From positions 744,001 to 808,000 of the forward strand of contig JANEZZ010001494.1 in NCBI GenBank assembly GCA_026122225.1: 64,000 bases of DNA, written 5' to 3'. A program made the translations under genes and the position numbers. This document shows positions 1-10,445 of this stretch, in pieces (the stretch's first letter is position 1; every line of letters begins with the position of its first letter). The stretch comes from Heloderma charlesbogerti (lineage: Eukaryota; Chordata; Lepidosauria; Squamata; Helodermatidae). The notes beneath the pieces were generated by a model. It did no database searches and was not told the origin of the DNA. It was given only the letters and a program-made list of their open reading frames with translations.

Positions 1-271
1 AATATTTTGTAGCGGTTTTGGAGAACGGTGTTGTTCCTTCACTTATCAAGGACAAAACTGGGAGGCATGGGGGGATGGGATTGGAACAGTTGATCAAAAC
101 TGTTCATTCGATCAGATTATATTAGTTTAGAAATGTTTTGGCGGGGAGGGTGTTTCTTCTGTCCCTTAAAGGTGAGGCAGGCTGTTTGTTTAATTCCATT
201 TATTTCCTCCCCATGTTTTCAGCCAAGGTGGACTCCCGAAATGGCCAACAATTAAAACCCACTGCATGACT
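1..271. other. SNUPN last-intron sequence, nothing recognised
   Basis: No exon, RNA gene or clear repeat could be identified here. Confidence 0.4.
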
Positions 272-366
272 TCAACTCCCATCAGCCCTAGTCAGCATGG
301 CTAGTGGTCAGGAATACTGGGAGTTGTAGTCTAAAATATCTGGAGGGCACCAGGTGGGGAAGGCTG
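272..366. mobile_element. MITE fragment, CAGCCTTCCCCAACC foldback family
   Basis: The two halves (AACTCCCATCAGCCCTAG and CTGGGAGTTGTAGTCT) pair. The right end GGAGGGCACCAGGTGGGGAA-GGCTG is the family terminus, seen again at 9.2, 10.3, 29.0, 33.1, 58.1 and 61.7 kb. The left terminus is lost. Confidence 0.6.
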
Positions 367-687
367 ATCCATATGATGGGAAGAGGAGAAGGGGTGATAT
401 TTATAGCTAACTGTTCTAACTCCATGGTTCTTTGAGTTCTGTTTTTCTTTTTCTTTGGCCACTTAATACCTTCCAAGCACTTTTAATTAAAACCAGTTTG
501 GCTTTGCAGCACTGTGGCTCATGTGGTCTGAAAATAAATTGGTGAGTTGCAGATTTGGGCTACCTGCTGCTGTCAGATTGTGTGTGCGTGTGGAAGATAC
601 GAGCATAGCAATGGACTTAGCACAGCTGCTGAATTCAGGCTGGTAGTGTGTTTGGTGTTGTGTATTCTCTTTGCGTAAATTGGCTCA

Positions 688-1020
688 GTGTGTGGTCTGA
701 AGGCACATGATGCATCAGACTTTCTGAAGCTAAGCAGGCCCAGGTTGGGTCAGTTCCTGGACTGGAGACTGCCTGGAAGCCCTGCACATAGCATTGGAAC
801 ATGAGCTGGGGTATTGTACTGGCTAAGAGGCTGAGCTGCAAATCCCAGACCGAACCTACCTCCGCTATGAACTGACGGGTGGCCTTAAACAAACCACTCC
901 GTCAGCCTCAGTCCCACCCACCCACCCCTGTATGCAATATGGACATAATAATACTGGCTTCCACTGCAGTGTTGTTGTAAGGACTGCAACTAGATAATGT
1001 GTTTAGCTATTATCATTGCA
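688..1020 (+). mobile_element. 5S rRNA-derived SINE with CORE-like body
   Basis: Bases 725-776 contain GAAGCTAAGCAGG and GGACTGGAGACTGCCTGG, which match the A-box and C-box segments of the 5S rRNA internal promoter (GAAGCTAAGCAGG, GGATGGGAGACCGCCTGG). The downstream part (CAGCCTCAG, ATAATACTGGCTTC, GTGTTGTTGTAAGG) looks like the MIR/CORE body. 5S-headed SINEs are known in reptiles and fish; the exact family is not determined. Confidence 0.6.
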
Positions 1021-1104
1021 TAAGAACAACTCTACAATAAAATTATGCAACCCATTAACAACATAGCCTAATAATAAAATGTTGTCGTTGTTAATAAGAA
1101 TAAT

Positions 1105-1390
1105 AATGCATCCTGTTTCCCACAGTGGCCAACCAAATACCCCAGTGGGAAGCCCCATCTCCTCCTACTGCCCCCAGCAGCTGATATTTGGGGCTATACT
1201 GCCTCTAAACATGGAGGTTCTTTTTAGTCATCATAGCTAATAACAGTTGCCAGATCCACCCTCTGTGAATTTGTCTAATCCCCTTTAGCCATCTCACCTA
1301 GTGGCCACGGACACAACATTTCGGCATAAATTCCATCGATTTAGTTCTGCAAATAAGATCCATCCTGAGTGGCATGGAAAGAATGTGTGA
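1105..1390 (-). mobile_element. CR1-like LINE 3' fragment (TTATGTTCT-tail family)
   Basis: Contains CCTGTTTCCCACAGTGGCCAACC, CCCCCAGCAGCTGATATTTGG and CTGCCTCTAAACATGGAGG, the reverse strand of a family whose plus-strand copies end in TTCTTATGTTCTTATG (33.8, 38.98 and 56.79 kb). The 3' tail itself is worn away. Confidence 0.55.
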
Positions 1391-1819
1391 TATGTTAATT
1401 CATTAATAATCATTTTAGAAAGTGTTGGGTGAGGCTTTTCATTCCATGCTGGAAGCACTGATGGAGACTTTGCAAAGTGCTTGGTGATCAAAAAGCAGGA
1501 TATCTTTCTTAAAGAAATAAACAAATAGGTCTTACTAGCACTGTGCTTTTATATAAATATTACTATCCCTGGGGAGCACGTACTGGTGTCTCTGCATTCA
1601 ACAAAAGGGTTCCCATGTGTTAATCTTGCTGCACAGGTGACCCTGCCACAATGGAAAATGTGTGTATTTCTGCTTATACTCTGACTAGTTGCAGTCTTGC
1701 CAGATGGTCAAGCCAACCAGATTAAATGGGCAATTGTAATGGCTAAGCCACAGGCCCTGCAAGGCGAGAAATCCAGGTACCTTCTTTAATTAACTCATGC
1801 TCTTGGATCTGGCAATACA

Positions 1820-2020
1820 CAAATCAGGGTGCTTCCAGACGGAAGCTGTTTCATCTTTGCCAAATTAATGGATTTTCTGTGGTAAGGAAAAAGACAGAAG
1901 AAGTGGTAGGGAAACATCGGAGGGTTACAAGTGGAAGACAGTGACGTCTGGACCCCCTGTAAGATTCTGTGAGTGAGGAGGGACAATGACATGATAAAAA
2001 GCCTCATCTGGAAGTATCCT
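1820..2020 (-). mobile_element. DNA-transposon-like repeat, GGTGCTTCCAGA family
   Basis: Begins GGTGCTTCCAGACGG, with GAGGGTTACAAGTGG and AAAAAGCCTCATCTGGAAG near the right end. The ends are inverted (GCTTCCAGATGAGGC against GCCTCATCTGGAAG). Copies occur at about 41665-42190 and 51731-51950. Superfamily not determined. Confidence 0.5.
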
Positions 2021-2199
2021 CAGTCATATGTATCAATACAAATAGAACTGGACCAGGAGGAACTGACCTTGCAGTTTTGGCTTTACACAGGGAGACTTTT
2101 GACTAATGGGAAAAGCCGGTGGATGGGATGGCCTACGCAGGATAAGATGAGTGAATGTTGTCTTTATCTTCCAAAAGCGGGAAAAGGTGTATCTGAGAA

Positions 2200-2620
2200 G
2201 TTACAGACCTGTCCAGAGGAGGACACCCAGGATGCTGACGGGTCTGGAAATCAAGTCCTATGAGGAACAGTTGAAAGAGCTGGGGATGTTTAGGTGGGAG
2301 GAGAGAAGATTAAAGGGAGGCATGATAGTGGTCTTAAATATCTGATGGGCTTTCATGCCGAAGATGGAACAGGCTTGTTCTTTGTTGCTTCAGAGGCAGG
2401 ACTACAACCAATGGGTGGAAATAGCAGAGAAGTGGATTTTGGCTGAACATTGGGAGAAACTTCCTAATGAGCTGTCTGACAGTGGAGGTATTGAAGCAGT
2501 GACTGGAAAGCCATCTGTCAGAGATACTGTAGTTGCATCCTGCATTGTAGATCCTGCATTGATCAGAGGGCTGGACTAGATGACCTCCAAGGACCCCTCC
2601 CAGTTGTATGATTCTAAATC
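2200..2620 (+). mobile_element. CR1 LINE 3' end
   Basis: Degraded CR1 3' region. It ends GGGCTGGACTAGATGACCTC, CAAGGACCCCTCCCAG and TGTATGATTCTAAAT, the standard CR1 terminus. No open frame survives. Confidence 0.7.
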
Positions 2621-2784
2621 TCTACTACACCTGTGAAGAATAATGAAATCTATTGGAGATACCTGTCTCATTCCATTAACTGTATCTTCTCTCTCTCTTT
2701 TCCCCCCTACCCCCATTTTACCTGCATTTTGTGTCTTTTATTTCTTTGCAACATTTCTCTGCTACCTGTTTGTCAAAGCGGTTT

Positions 2785-3075
2785 AGAGAGCAATCCTGTG
2801 GCCCCTAGAAAGAATCTGGGGAGACATAGTATAGTTTGGATTCCTGGTTCTGAAGTCAGAGATAGCACTCCAACCTCGGACACAGTCGGCGTGGAGAGAA
2901 CCATGCTGGCTGCCTCTGCAAGGTTGCAAAGGTGACCTCAGAGGGAAGGGAAAGGGGGCATGTTGTGGGGTGGGGAGGGGAGGGGACAGCTTATGCCGCA
3001 TCCCTAGGCCTTTCCAGCGCCCTTCCTTCCTGCTCCCCTACGCCTCAACTAGATGGGCGAAAACGCCTCTCTAGC
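2785..3075 (+). mobile_element. MITE-like repeat, GCAATCCTATGGCCCC family
   Basis: Shares GAGAGCAATCCTGTGGCCCC, GACAGCACTCCAACCTC-type blocks and a GAGAGAACCATGCTGGCTGC block with repeats at 42566-43018 and 44485-44808. Those right ends carry the GGATTGCACCC inverted terminus of the TWA-target MITE family. Confidence 0.45.
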
Positions 3076-3517
3076 TAAAATGCAGAGTGGGAGGCATGGT
3101 GGAGGTGAGTGCCTCCTGCTCTGCAGTGGATACTTGTAAGCCTCTGAGTTCACGGGCTGACAAGTGTCAAGGGCGGATCTGACAGAATTGCACCTGCAAC
3201 GTTTACAATAATGGCTTACGACCTAAGAGCACAATCTTAAAAATATTTCCTTAGAAGTAAGACCCATTGATTTCAGTGGGATTTATTTCCTCCAATGCAG
3301 TGTAAGAAGGGGAATTATCATTGTCGCAAGGCAGGCTATTATACCTCCAGAAAGCGGCTGGTGGGGGTAAGGAATGAGCTATCAGAAGGCAGAAATCCGC
3401 CTGCAAGTTTGGGGAGGGGGGAACGGGTGAGAGCAAAGCCCACAGCAAAGGGGTGCAGCCAGAGCGTCTTGGACTGCACAGGACTCAACCTGCTGTCTCC
3501 CTCTGTTACCTTTACAG

Positions 3518-3847
3518 GTAGATGGGCTCCTCTTCTATCACAAGCAAAGCCACTACAACCCCGGCAGCACTCCGCTGGTGGGTTGGCTCCGACCCTACAT
3601 GGTGTCGGACATCCTGGGCATAGCTGTGCCAGCTTGCCCGCTAACCACCAAGCCAGACTACGCTGGGCACCAGCTGCAGCAAATCATTGAGCATAAAAGG
3701 AGCAAGAAACAGGCCACCAAAGAGGATTGCTCCGACATCGATGTGGCCATCCAAGATGGCCGGTACGAATTGGAACACTTATCTACGCCTAAGCCAGAGG
3801 GATCAACCTCAGTCTCAAGGGATACTGTAAGCCAGATGGAGAATTGA
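3518..3847 (+). CDS. SNUPN: SNUPN (snurportin-1), last coding exon
   Basis: Snurportin-1 is the import adaptor that binds the trimethylguanosine cap of spliceosomal U snRNPs and hands them to importin-beta. This exon follows a tttacag acceptor (AG at 3516-3517) and reads 109 codons to TGA at 3845-3847. It opens [20 protein letters not shown] and continues with the [21 protein letters not shown] and [10 protein letters not shown] stretches, all close to the C-terminus of human snurportin as I remember it. That covers the end of the cap-binding domain and the acidic tail. The chain ends in MEN, as in human. The first codon is complete, so the preceding exon should end in phase 0. No earlier SNUPN exon was found in 1-3517, so the importin-beta-binding N-terminus and most of the cap-binding domain must lie to the left. 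The tail between the QLQQI and YELEH stretches is the least conserved part. Confidence 0.93.
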   Translation, partial: VDGLLFYHKQSHYNPGSTPLVGWLRPYMVSDILGIAVPACPLTTKPDYAGHQLQQIIEHKRSKKQATKEDCSDIDVAIQDGRYELEHLSTPKPEGSTSVSRDTVSQMEN

Positions 3848-4056
3848 TGAATAGCACGATGGGATAGCATCCTGGTGAAGGGGATTTCTGTAGGCCCAGA
3901 TGGAGCCTCCATTTTTGCATCTGGTGGTCAGAGAGGAAGACAAAGTTAACAGGGGCGGCTTTTAACAGCAGGGTGTTGGCTTTCATCGCACTTTTACAAC
4001 TGTGAGGTCAAAGCGTGAGATTAAAACCCTTAAAAGCCAGTGGCTGAGTATTGGTT

Positions 4057-4062
4057 AATAAA
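4057..4062 (+). promoter_or_regulatory. candidate proximal poly(A) signal of SNUPN
   Basis: AATAAA about 210 bases after the SNUPN stop. A GT-rich stretch follows within 40 bases. Use of this site is not shown by sequence alone. Confidence 0.4.
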
Positions 4063-4430
4063 CCATGGAGCAGCTCGTGAAGCCCTCCTATGAAGGTTCC
4101 TGTTGGTAAATCATACCACTCTAATCAGTAACAGCTCTTTTGGGTACCTCAAAGCTGCTGGATTTCACAGGAAATCTGGTTCCAAGTTTTAAAAGAATGC
4201 TCTGTTAAAGACAAAAAAATGACAGATTTGACTTGGTTAGCCGTGTTTTGCCTTCCTTCATGTTAAAGTAGATCACTCCAACAAAAACAAAGCAAAAAAC
4301 CCCTCTGTTCTTAAGCCTTTTTACTGACCTCCGAAAGGCAGGTGCACCTTCCATCTATTACTGTCACACTTGGGGAGCCTGTGAAACAATACAGGGATTG
4401 TTTTCTTATGTATAAGTTTTATGTTCACTG

Positions 4431-4436
4431 AATAAA
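4431..4436 (+). promoter_or_regulatory. candidate distal poly(A) signal of SNUPN
   Basis: AATAAA about 584 bases after the SNUPN stop, preceded by a TTTTATGTTCACTG stretch and followed by CA-containing cleavage candidates. It fits a 0.6 kb 3' UTR. Confidence 0.45.
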
Positions 4437-4753
4437 CAACTTCTGAGAGATCTAGCACAACTCCGGTGCCTTATTAGTTGGATAATTAATAAGAGGAGTC
4501 GTCTCTCTCATTCTCTCTCCGTTTCTCACTCTTTTTGTTCTTCTGGTACCCTCTGTCCCCCATTAAGGGTTTCACCCTTAAAGATAAAACCAAAATTACA
4601 TCCTCTGTTCCCAGTTTCTCCTGTTCATCCTGGCTTTTCCCATCTGCTGCAAGGCTGAGAACACCCAGTTCTTACTAGTATAGTAATAAATAGTTGTTAC
4701 GATTTGTATTTTATGCAAAACAGTGATCTGATTTTTCAAGCTATGCGTTTGAA

Positions 4754-5011
4754 CAGGAGAGGGGAAACTCAGGCCTGTGGGCCAAATTCAGCCCTCCTGG
4801 GGTCCAGGTTTTACATGGTTTCCCCCCATTCTAAAAGACTGAAATGCCTCTCCCGAGGCTTAGTTACTGACAGGAACAGCTTTGAGCTAAAATAGGCTGG
4901 TATTTTTGCCCCCGCCCCTTTTGCCTTTGGCTCCGCCCACCACTGGAATGTGGCCCCCAAGATCTCCAAAAGTGAATTCAGGCCTTGGGCTGAAGGAGAT
5001 TCCTCACCCCT
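4754..5011 (+). mobile_element. hAT-like MITE, CAGGGGTG...GAACC family
   Basis: Ends CAGGAGAGGGGAAACTCAGG and GGAGATTCCTCACCCCTG pair imperfectly. The internal block GGCTCCGCCCACCACTGGAA is shared with copies at 7983-8450, 24449-24793, 26464-26816, 28627-28948, 30254-31502 and 55939-56205. CAG-type ends suggest hAT, but no clear 8-bp duplication remains here. Confidence 0.6.
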
Positions 5012-5431
5012 GCTTCTGAGCATGGTAACCTAGACCAAGTGGTTTGGTTTATTTAGACCTGTCGCTTGTCAGCATTGCAACTGAGCGCTGCAAGGTACTT
5101 GACATTTTGCTCAGGATCTTCTGTGCTATAGAGGCACGAAGCCAATACTTTAGCTTTGTTGGCCATCTCTGTGGGTTTCATTTATAAGTGGAGCTGCTTC
5201 CCTGCTCTGTATCGAGACCAGGAAACGCTCTTAGTCTTGGAGAACTTGTACAGTGTAGTATTCGAGTGCTGGATGGAAGAGTAGGAGGCCATTCATGAAA
5301 CCCACAAGTCCCACCCCTTGATTCCCTCCAGCTTTAGCCAAATCGTATTCTTCAAAAACAGTAGATCAGGAGGCAATCTCCAGACCTCTGTAAGTCAGGT
5401 TCTGTGCAGTGTCCTCCTCCTTGTCTTTTAA
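5012..5431. other. intergenic, nothing recognised
   Basis: Unique-looking sequence between two MITEs, with no exon, RNA or repeat signature seen. Confidence 0.4.
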
Positions 5432-5552
5432 GGGCACAATCCTATGCCTGTTTAGACAGAAAAAAGGCCTACAACTCCCTACAAAATGCTGGCTGAGGAA
5501 TGCTTGGAGTTGTAGGTCTTTTTTCTGTCTAAACCTGCATAGGATTTCACCC
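5432..5552. mobile_element. foldback MITE with TAA target duplication
   Basis: Near-palindromic: GGGCACAATCCTATGCCTG at the left, CTGCATAGGATTTCACCC at the right, with ACAGAAAAAAGGCCTACAAC and its complement inside. TAA flanks both ends (5429-5431 and 5553-5555). The 3-bp TWA duplication suggests PIF/Harbinger type. Confidence 0.65.
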
Positions 5553-5705
5553 TAAGGCTGCAATCCTATGCACACTTACTGGGGAGTAAGTCCCATTAAG
5601 ATCAGTGGGGTGTACTTCAGAGTAGACATGCATAGGAGTAAGTCCCATCAGACTCAGATGTTGGGAGTTGTAGGACTTTGTTCTGTCTAAACATGTATAG
5701 GATTG
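5553..5705. mobile_element. short reptile MITE fragments (GGAGTAAGTCCCATT family)
   Basis: Contains GCTGCAATCCTATGCACACT, GGGGAGTAAGTCCCATTAAG and TTCAGAGTAGACATGCATAG, then a half copy of the foldback MITE to its left. The GTAAGTCCCATT block also appears at about 3245-3290, 11255-11285 and 17365-17450. Confidence 0.5.
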
Positions 5706-6299
5706 CAGTGGAAAGCTAAGACGAAGGGCTGGCGCGGACTTATCTCAGAGGCTGAACTGTTTAGCTCTGCAAAGGATAGTTTCACTGTGTTCACTGCAGT
5801 TAGAGAGAAAATTGGGGGAAATCCATACCAACAGTTTTTGAGTGAAATGATGCCCGGAGATATGTGTTCTAATAAAAAATAAAGATTTCCATCAAGATCA
5901 TTGGGTTCTGCAACAAGAGGCTGAATTCTGCAATTGGTCTAGATTAGGCAAATCTGCCTTCTCTTCTTCTGCATCATTTATTTCACTAATTCAAGGAGCT
6001 AAACAGGATGCTTATCTGACTTCTGGATCTCCCTAGGCTTCACCCACACAATTTCTAGCCGTTAAGGATTAGAAACTTACTTTTTAAAATCTGTCAAAAT
6101 GGAGACCAGTTCTTAGGAAATGATTCTGCACCAAGCCATTGCATGCTGTGGCTCCCCCCCTCCCCGCCCTATGGTACTCCCACAGAATCACAGCATATCC
6201 AGAGCCTTGAATACTTTACAAAGGTCACGTAAATGAATTTGTTCCACAGTAAATTGGGTACCAGTCAATCCTTTATTAAAAGGCATGATTCAATAAGGC
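5706..6299. other. intergenic, nothing recognised
   Basis: No feature could be supported. Confidence 0.35.
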
Positions 6300-6655
6300 A
6301 TTCCAGAGGTCCCTAACGTTTTTGGGTCAGTGGGCACATTTGGAATTTTGAGAGAGTGTCATGGGTGCTCTCACAAAATGGCTGCCATGGGGGCACCTTG
6401 CCTGTTAATGAAAGTAACTTGCCGAAGAACCTGAGTACAAAGCAGAGGTACAGTCTGAGCTCCAAAACACAAAACCACTCTTTTGAACCCAAATAAAGAT
6501 GGCATTGGAGGGCAGCACTTTAAAAAGTTGAACAACTTTTGACAATAAAACCTTAAGAACTAACATAAAAATGAGGGAGGGCAGGGAGCCTGGCAGGTGT
6601 CAAGAGAGGTATCCATGGGCACATTGGCACCCACGTTGGACACCCCAGAGGTCTT
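6300..6655 (+). mobile_element. DNA-transposon-like repeat, GTGGGCACATTTGGAAT family
   Basis: Starts near GGTCCCTAACGTTTTTGGGT, with AGTGGGCACATTTGGAATTT and GGGAGCCTGGCAGGTGTC near the other end. An inverted copy lies at 63150-63545, where the same blocks appear on the other strand. Short inverted ends (TCCCTAACGT and ACGTTGGACACC) suggest a non-autonomous element. Confidence 0.55.
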
Positions 6656-7982
6656 CTGTTTGGACAAGGAGTCTGAATGCCATGGAAGCCATTTTAGAGT
6701 TAAAAAGAAGTATATATGGTTTTTTCCTGCTATAAATACTGCTGCAGCCTGCCTCCGATTCTCTGAATAACCCTGGGTGGTTTTGAAGAGAAATTACATC
6801 ATGTCCAGTAGATGATGAGCACCCTGATAGCCAGGAGTTATTCTCCATCAGCAGACAGAAGGACCATTTAAATCCCTCCTCTCCCCACCCTCTGTTCTTC
6901 TCAGAAAACGATGCTTTCGTTGCCAAGAATGCAGGCAGCTTGCAAACCATTTGATTTCTGATAGTGCAAGTAAGCAACATCTGGGGAGGGAAACAGAACA
7001 AGAGCTGTTCGTGCCACAAATACGAAACAGCAAGTTGGATGTGAGAAACAAATGTGATAATTTGCCTGCATCAAGCAAGCACTTCTTCTAAATGTATGCT
7101 ATTGATGCCTATAGGCTAAAGCAAGGGAGAGGGGAGCAGAAAAACAGCAGAATGTGGCTTGCAGAATCCAGCTTCCAATGAATCTCGGCATCCGCTTTTT
7201 TCTTTTTTTTTAAGGTTCCAGTCCTTATGCTTGCAAAGAGATGCTATAAAATGTATGGGCAATGCCTTAGCATTGAATGTTGGTGTGTTAGGGCAGAGCA
7301 TATGCAGTGCTGCAATCCCCCAACCACCCTATGCCTAAGGCAGTCTTGCAACACTGCCATAGGCAGAATCATTCAAGAGACACTGAGGCTCTTGTCCCCT
7401 TCCCAGAAAGAACTAAGGTGCTGCTTGCAACCAATTAGCATCTTACATTTCTGAGATTTGTAGCTTCCTTAAAAGAACAATAAAAGTTTCTAGTTCTCAT
7501 GTTGATGGAGATGACACCAACTGAATTAATGTTGAATTGATGACACCATTATGTACCAATGAAGTGGCCGGATCTCCAGCACCCCGAAGTCCAAGACTTG
7601 AAAGGCAGGGCTTGGGGCTATCGCAAGGCAGGTCTGGAGATGTCACAGGGTGACCAACACATGGAAATCAAAATTCGTCTCTCATGGGGGTTGGGTGGGC
7701 CTGAGAGTATGGCTGAGCAGTAAAAAAGATGGAGCTGAGATGCAAAGGCTCTCAGAAAAATCGGGGGAACCTTTATTTCTTTGTTTATTTAAAATTCACT
7801 TAAACAAGGAAATAAATGAAAGCCTCTTATGAATGATGATTGAGATGCTTTTAAAAGCATTTCCCCGAGCTCCAGGTGCTTCACTGTCCAGCAAGGTAGC
7901 AGCATTGCAGCTAGGAGGATCCGTTACTCCTGTATGCTGTTGGCTTATATCACTGTGGACACTGGATCTGAGTTTTAACCTA
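6656..7982. other. intergenic, nothing recognised
   Basis: Short unrelated open frames on both strands, a T-rich run at about 7197-7212, and no exon or clear repeat. Confidence 0.35.
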
Positions 7983-8450
7983 CGGATATAGACCCCTAGG
8001 CCCGGGGGCCAAATCTGGCCAAACAGGTTCAAATAAGGCTCTCTGGGTTTCGCCTGAGGGACCCTCCCCTGACAGCAAGTGGTTTGCAGTGGAGGCTGGT
8101 GGTTCTGATGTCAGTGGGGCAGTGAATCCACTCTGGGTTTCAGTCAGAACCAGTCGGAACCTGGAGCAGATTCACTGCCCCACTGACATTGGAGTCACCA
8201 GCCTCCATGGGTTTGGTTGTTTCCTGGCTTTTGCATGTCCACCCGTCCACCCCCACCCCCCAAATCCCATTCTAAAAAGGTTGAGATGCATTTCCTAAGA
8301 CTTAGCTGCTGGCAGTAGGAGCCCTACGCTAAAATGTGCTAGTATTTTTGTATTGTAGCTCTGCCCTGTTTTGCCTTTGGCCCCGCCTGCCACTGGAATA
8401 AAAGCATCTCCAAAAAGGAATTCAGCCCCCAGGCTGAAAGAAGTTCAACA
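7983..8450 (+). mobile_element. hAT-like MITE interrupted by a second MITE
   Basis: The left part (GGGGGCCAAATCTGGCC) and right part (TTTGGCCCCGCCTGCCACTGGAA) belong to the CAGGGGTG family. The element at 8087-8209 sits between them, at the point where other copies are continuous, so it is a later insertion. Confidence 0.55.
8087..8209. mobile_element. foldback MITE, CAGTGGAGGCTGGTGG family
   Basis: Left arm CAGTGGAGGCTGGTGGTTCT with GATGTCAGTGGGGCAGTGAA. Right arm TTCACTGCCCCACTGACATT with CACCAGCCTCCATG. The arms pair over about 50 bases. Related copies: 32507-32670 and 39473-39719. Confidence 0.7.
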
Positions 8451-9205
8451 ACATCCCGGCTTTGACCCTTTTAAAGCTGATGCAAGACCTTCTGAGAGGA
8501 GTTCTGTATTGTCTGCATTGGGCTGTTTTATTGTTTGTGCTTTTACAGGTGTCTGGTGGTGGTTGTAAGCTTGTGTGTTTGTTTTGCTTTTTGGAATTGT
8601 GTATTTTTATTCTTTTTGTGAGCTATCCTAGGAACTCTGTTCAGGACTGGAGGTGCAGGGTTTACGTATCAGGAATAAATACATGACAAATATATGTACA
8701 TTTACTACAGGAAGCCACGCAGCAGCTAATCGATCACACTTCAAAGTGATCTAGAGTGGAGGTGTGTTGGACTAGCTGATGGCCCCAGGATTTAAAGTTG
8801 CTGCCTTGAAGCCCTGAAACCTCCCTCTAGGCCCGAAATCTCTCTCTAGGCCAAAGCCAGGGACCTGCTCTCTCTCCATATTGAAGTGTCAGATACCAGA
8901 GAAGCATCACAAACATTTTTCAAGCCTTTTGGCTTCCAAGCCCTCTGCACAGCTGACATTTCTTTGGCATTTGTGGTCAACATCTCCAGCACAAGCTGGA
9001 CCTTGATATCCCCTAAATGGGGAAGACTAATTTTGCGATCCTGCAAGCTGCAGGCCATAATCAGATACGGCCGAGAGGCACGAGGCGCGTGTCACATGGG
9101 ACCCAAACGCCCAAGGGGCATGAGGTCAAGTTCATATCTGCCTGTGCGTCCTCTGTCATCGTGCAGGTATGCTCGGTCCTTCCCTGGCTGGATCGGAGTC
9201 GTGAG
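8451..9205. other. intergenic, nothing recognised
   Basis: No exon or repeat family identified. Confidence 0.35.
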
Positions 9206-9313
9206 CAGCCTTCGCCAACCCGGTGCCTTTCAGACAGCCATTGGCCATGCTGGCTGGGCATTATGGGTATTGTAGTACGTTGCATCTGGAGGGCACCAGG
9301 TTGGGGAACACTG
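9206..9313. mobile_element. foldback MITE, CAGCCTTCCCCAACC family
   Basis: Left end CAGCCTTCGCCAACCCGGTG, right end GGGCACCAGGTTGGGGAACA then CTG; interior GCCATTGGCCATGCTGGCTG. The ends are inverted. Confidence 0.7.
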
Positions 9314-9870
9314 GCCTTGTGTTTTCACTGTCATCACTTCTGTGCCACCATCATTTAAAGCCGCTGCAAGAAAGTACAGTGACATTTAGGCGGCCTTCCT
9401 AGGCCAAATTGCTCCAAGAACTGCAGCCAGCTGCCAAGTCATGTGCTGCTGGGTGGCCATGTGTCCTACTTTATAGATGGTTGCAGGCCTCTGTCTGAAG
9501 GTGTCTTCTGTTTGAAGGGCTGTCTAGTTTAAATCCAGCTGAGAGAGAGAGAACCATCAGAAGGAAGAGCCCGGGGCCCTTGGAGATGCCCATCAGGAGC
9601 ACTGGAAAATGCAAGGTACACAGGTCACTTGGTCACAGCATTCTGCACTATGGTGAGATGTACTGCATTTATATTCAAATTATAATAATTATTTCTAAAT
9701 GTGCATCTATGCATATGAGTTGCACGTTTGTCTCCTGTTTGGTCCCCTTCTTTTGCAATGTCTTTTCTTCTTTCGGCAATGCTTAAGCGGCCACCCAATC
9801 TGCCACTTGGACTGGCAATGACAGTGCATTACTTATGTGCCTCACAATTCCCTGTAACACAGCAAGGGAT
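9314..9870. other. intergenic, nothing recognised
   Basis: No supported feature. Confidence 0.35.
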
Positions 9871-9874
9871 GGGT

Positions 9875-10320
9875 CATATGCTTATTTATTTTATTAGTTT
9901 AAAAAAATGCTTGGCCGCCTTTCAGGGCAGAAGCCCTCCCAAGGCAGCTCACAGCAATAACATACATAAAAACAGTTAAAATATCAGGTGATAAAAACAT
10001 GAACACAATAAAATAGCAATTAAAAACAACAATAAAACCAGTAACAGCAACAACAGCAGTCATATCAAGAGAAGGCCACGGTAAAATAATGTTTTCAAGG
10101 CCTTCTTACAACTCTGCAATGACGGAGCATGGCAGACCTCTGATGGCAACTTGTTCCAAAGGTGTGGGGCCACTGCAGAGAAGGCCCTCTCACATGTGGT
10201 CACCCACTTAACTGCCCTCACGGGTGGGCAAATGAGAAGGGCCTCTCTTTCTGACCTTAAAATGTGGGCAGGCTGATATGGGTGAAGGAGCAAGGCCTCC
10301 TTCTAGGGGAGAGACTGTAG
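9875..10320 (-). mobile_element. L2-type LINE 3' end
   Basis: The reverse strand encodes CERAFSAVAPHLWNKLPSEV and SLQSCKKALKTLFYRG, the C-terminal part of an L2/CR1 reverse-transcriptase protein. An AT-rich 3' UTR (10060 to 9880) follows. The 5' part is missing. Confidence 0.75.
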
Positions 10321-10322
10321 CT

Positions 10323-10443
10323 CCGCCTTCCCCAATCTGGTGCCCTTCGTTGTGTTGGACATCAACTCCCATTATGACCAGCCAGCAGATACTGGCTGGG
10401 GATGTTGGGGAGTTGTCGTCCAACACAACTGGAAGGGTGCTGG
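10323..10443. mobile_element. foldback MITE, CAGCCTTCCCCAACC family
   Basis: CCTTCCCCAATCTGGTGCCC at the left and ACACAACTGGAAGGGTGCTG at the right enclose TGTGTTGGACATCAACTCCC and GGGGAGTTGTCGTCCAACAC, which pair. Confidence 0.7.
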
Positions 10444-10445
10444 GT

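Larger units (their letters stand above)
3848..4450 (+). other. SNUPN: SNUPN 3' UTR (approximate extent)
   Basis: This non-repetitive stretch follows the SNUPN stop codon. It holds two AATAAA hexamers, at about 4057 and 4431, and no recognised transposon. The right end is set just past the second signal and is an inference. Confidence 0.55.

Noticed and set aside
1..3517. Additional upstream SNUPN exon
   Set aside because: I looked for the expected sequence just before the VDGLLFYHK exon and found no match with splice sites; the stretch consists of repeats and unassigned intron.
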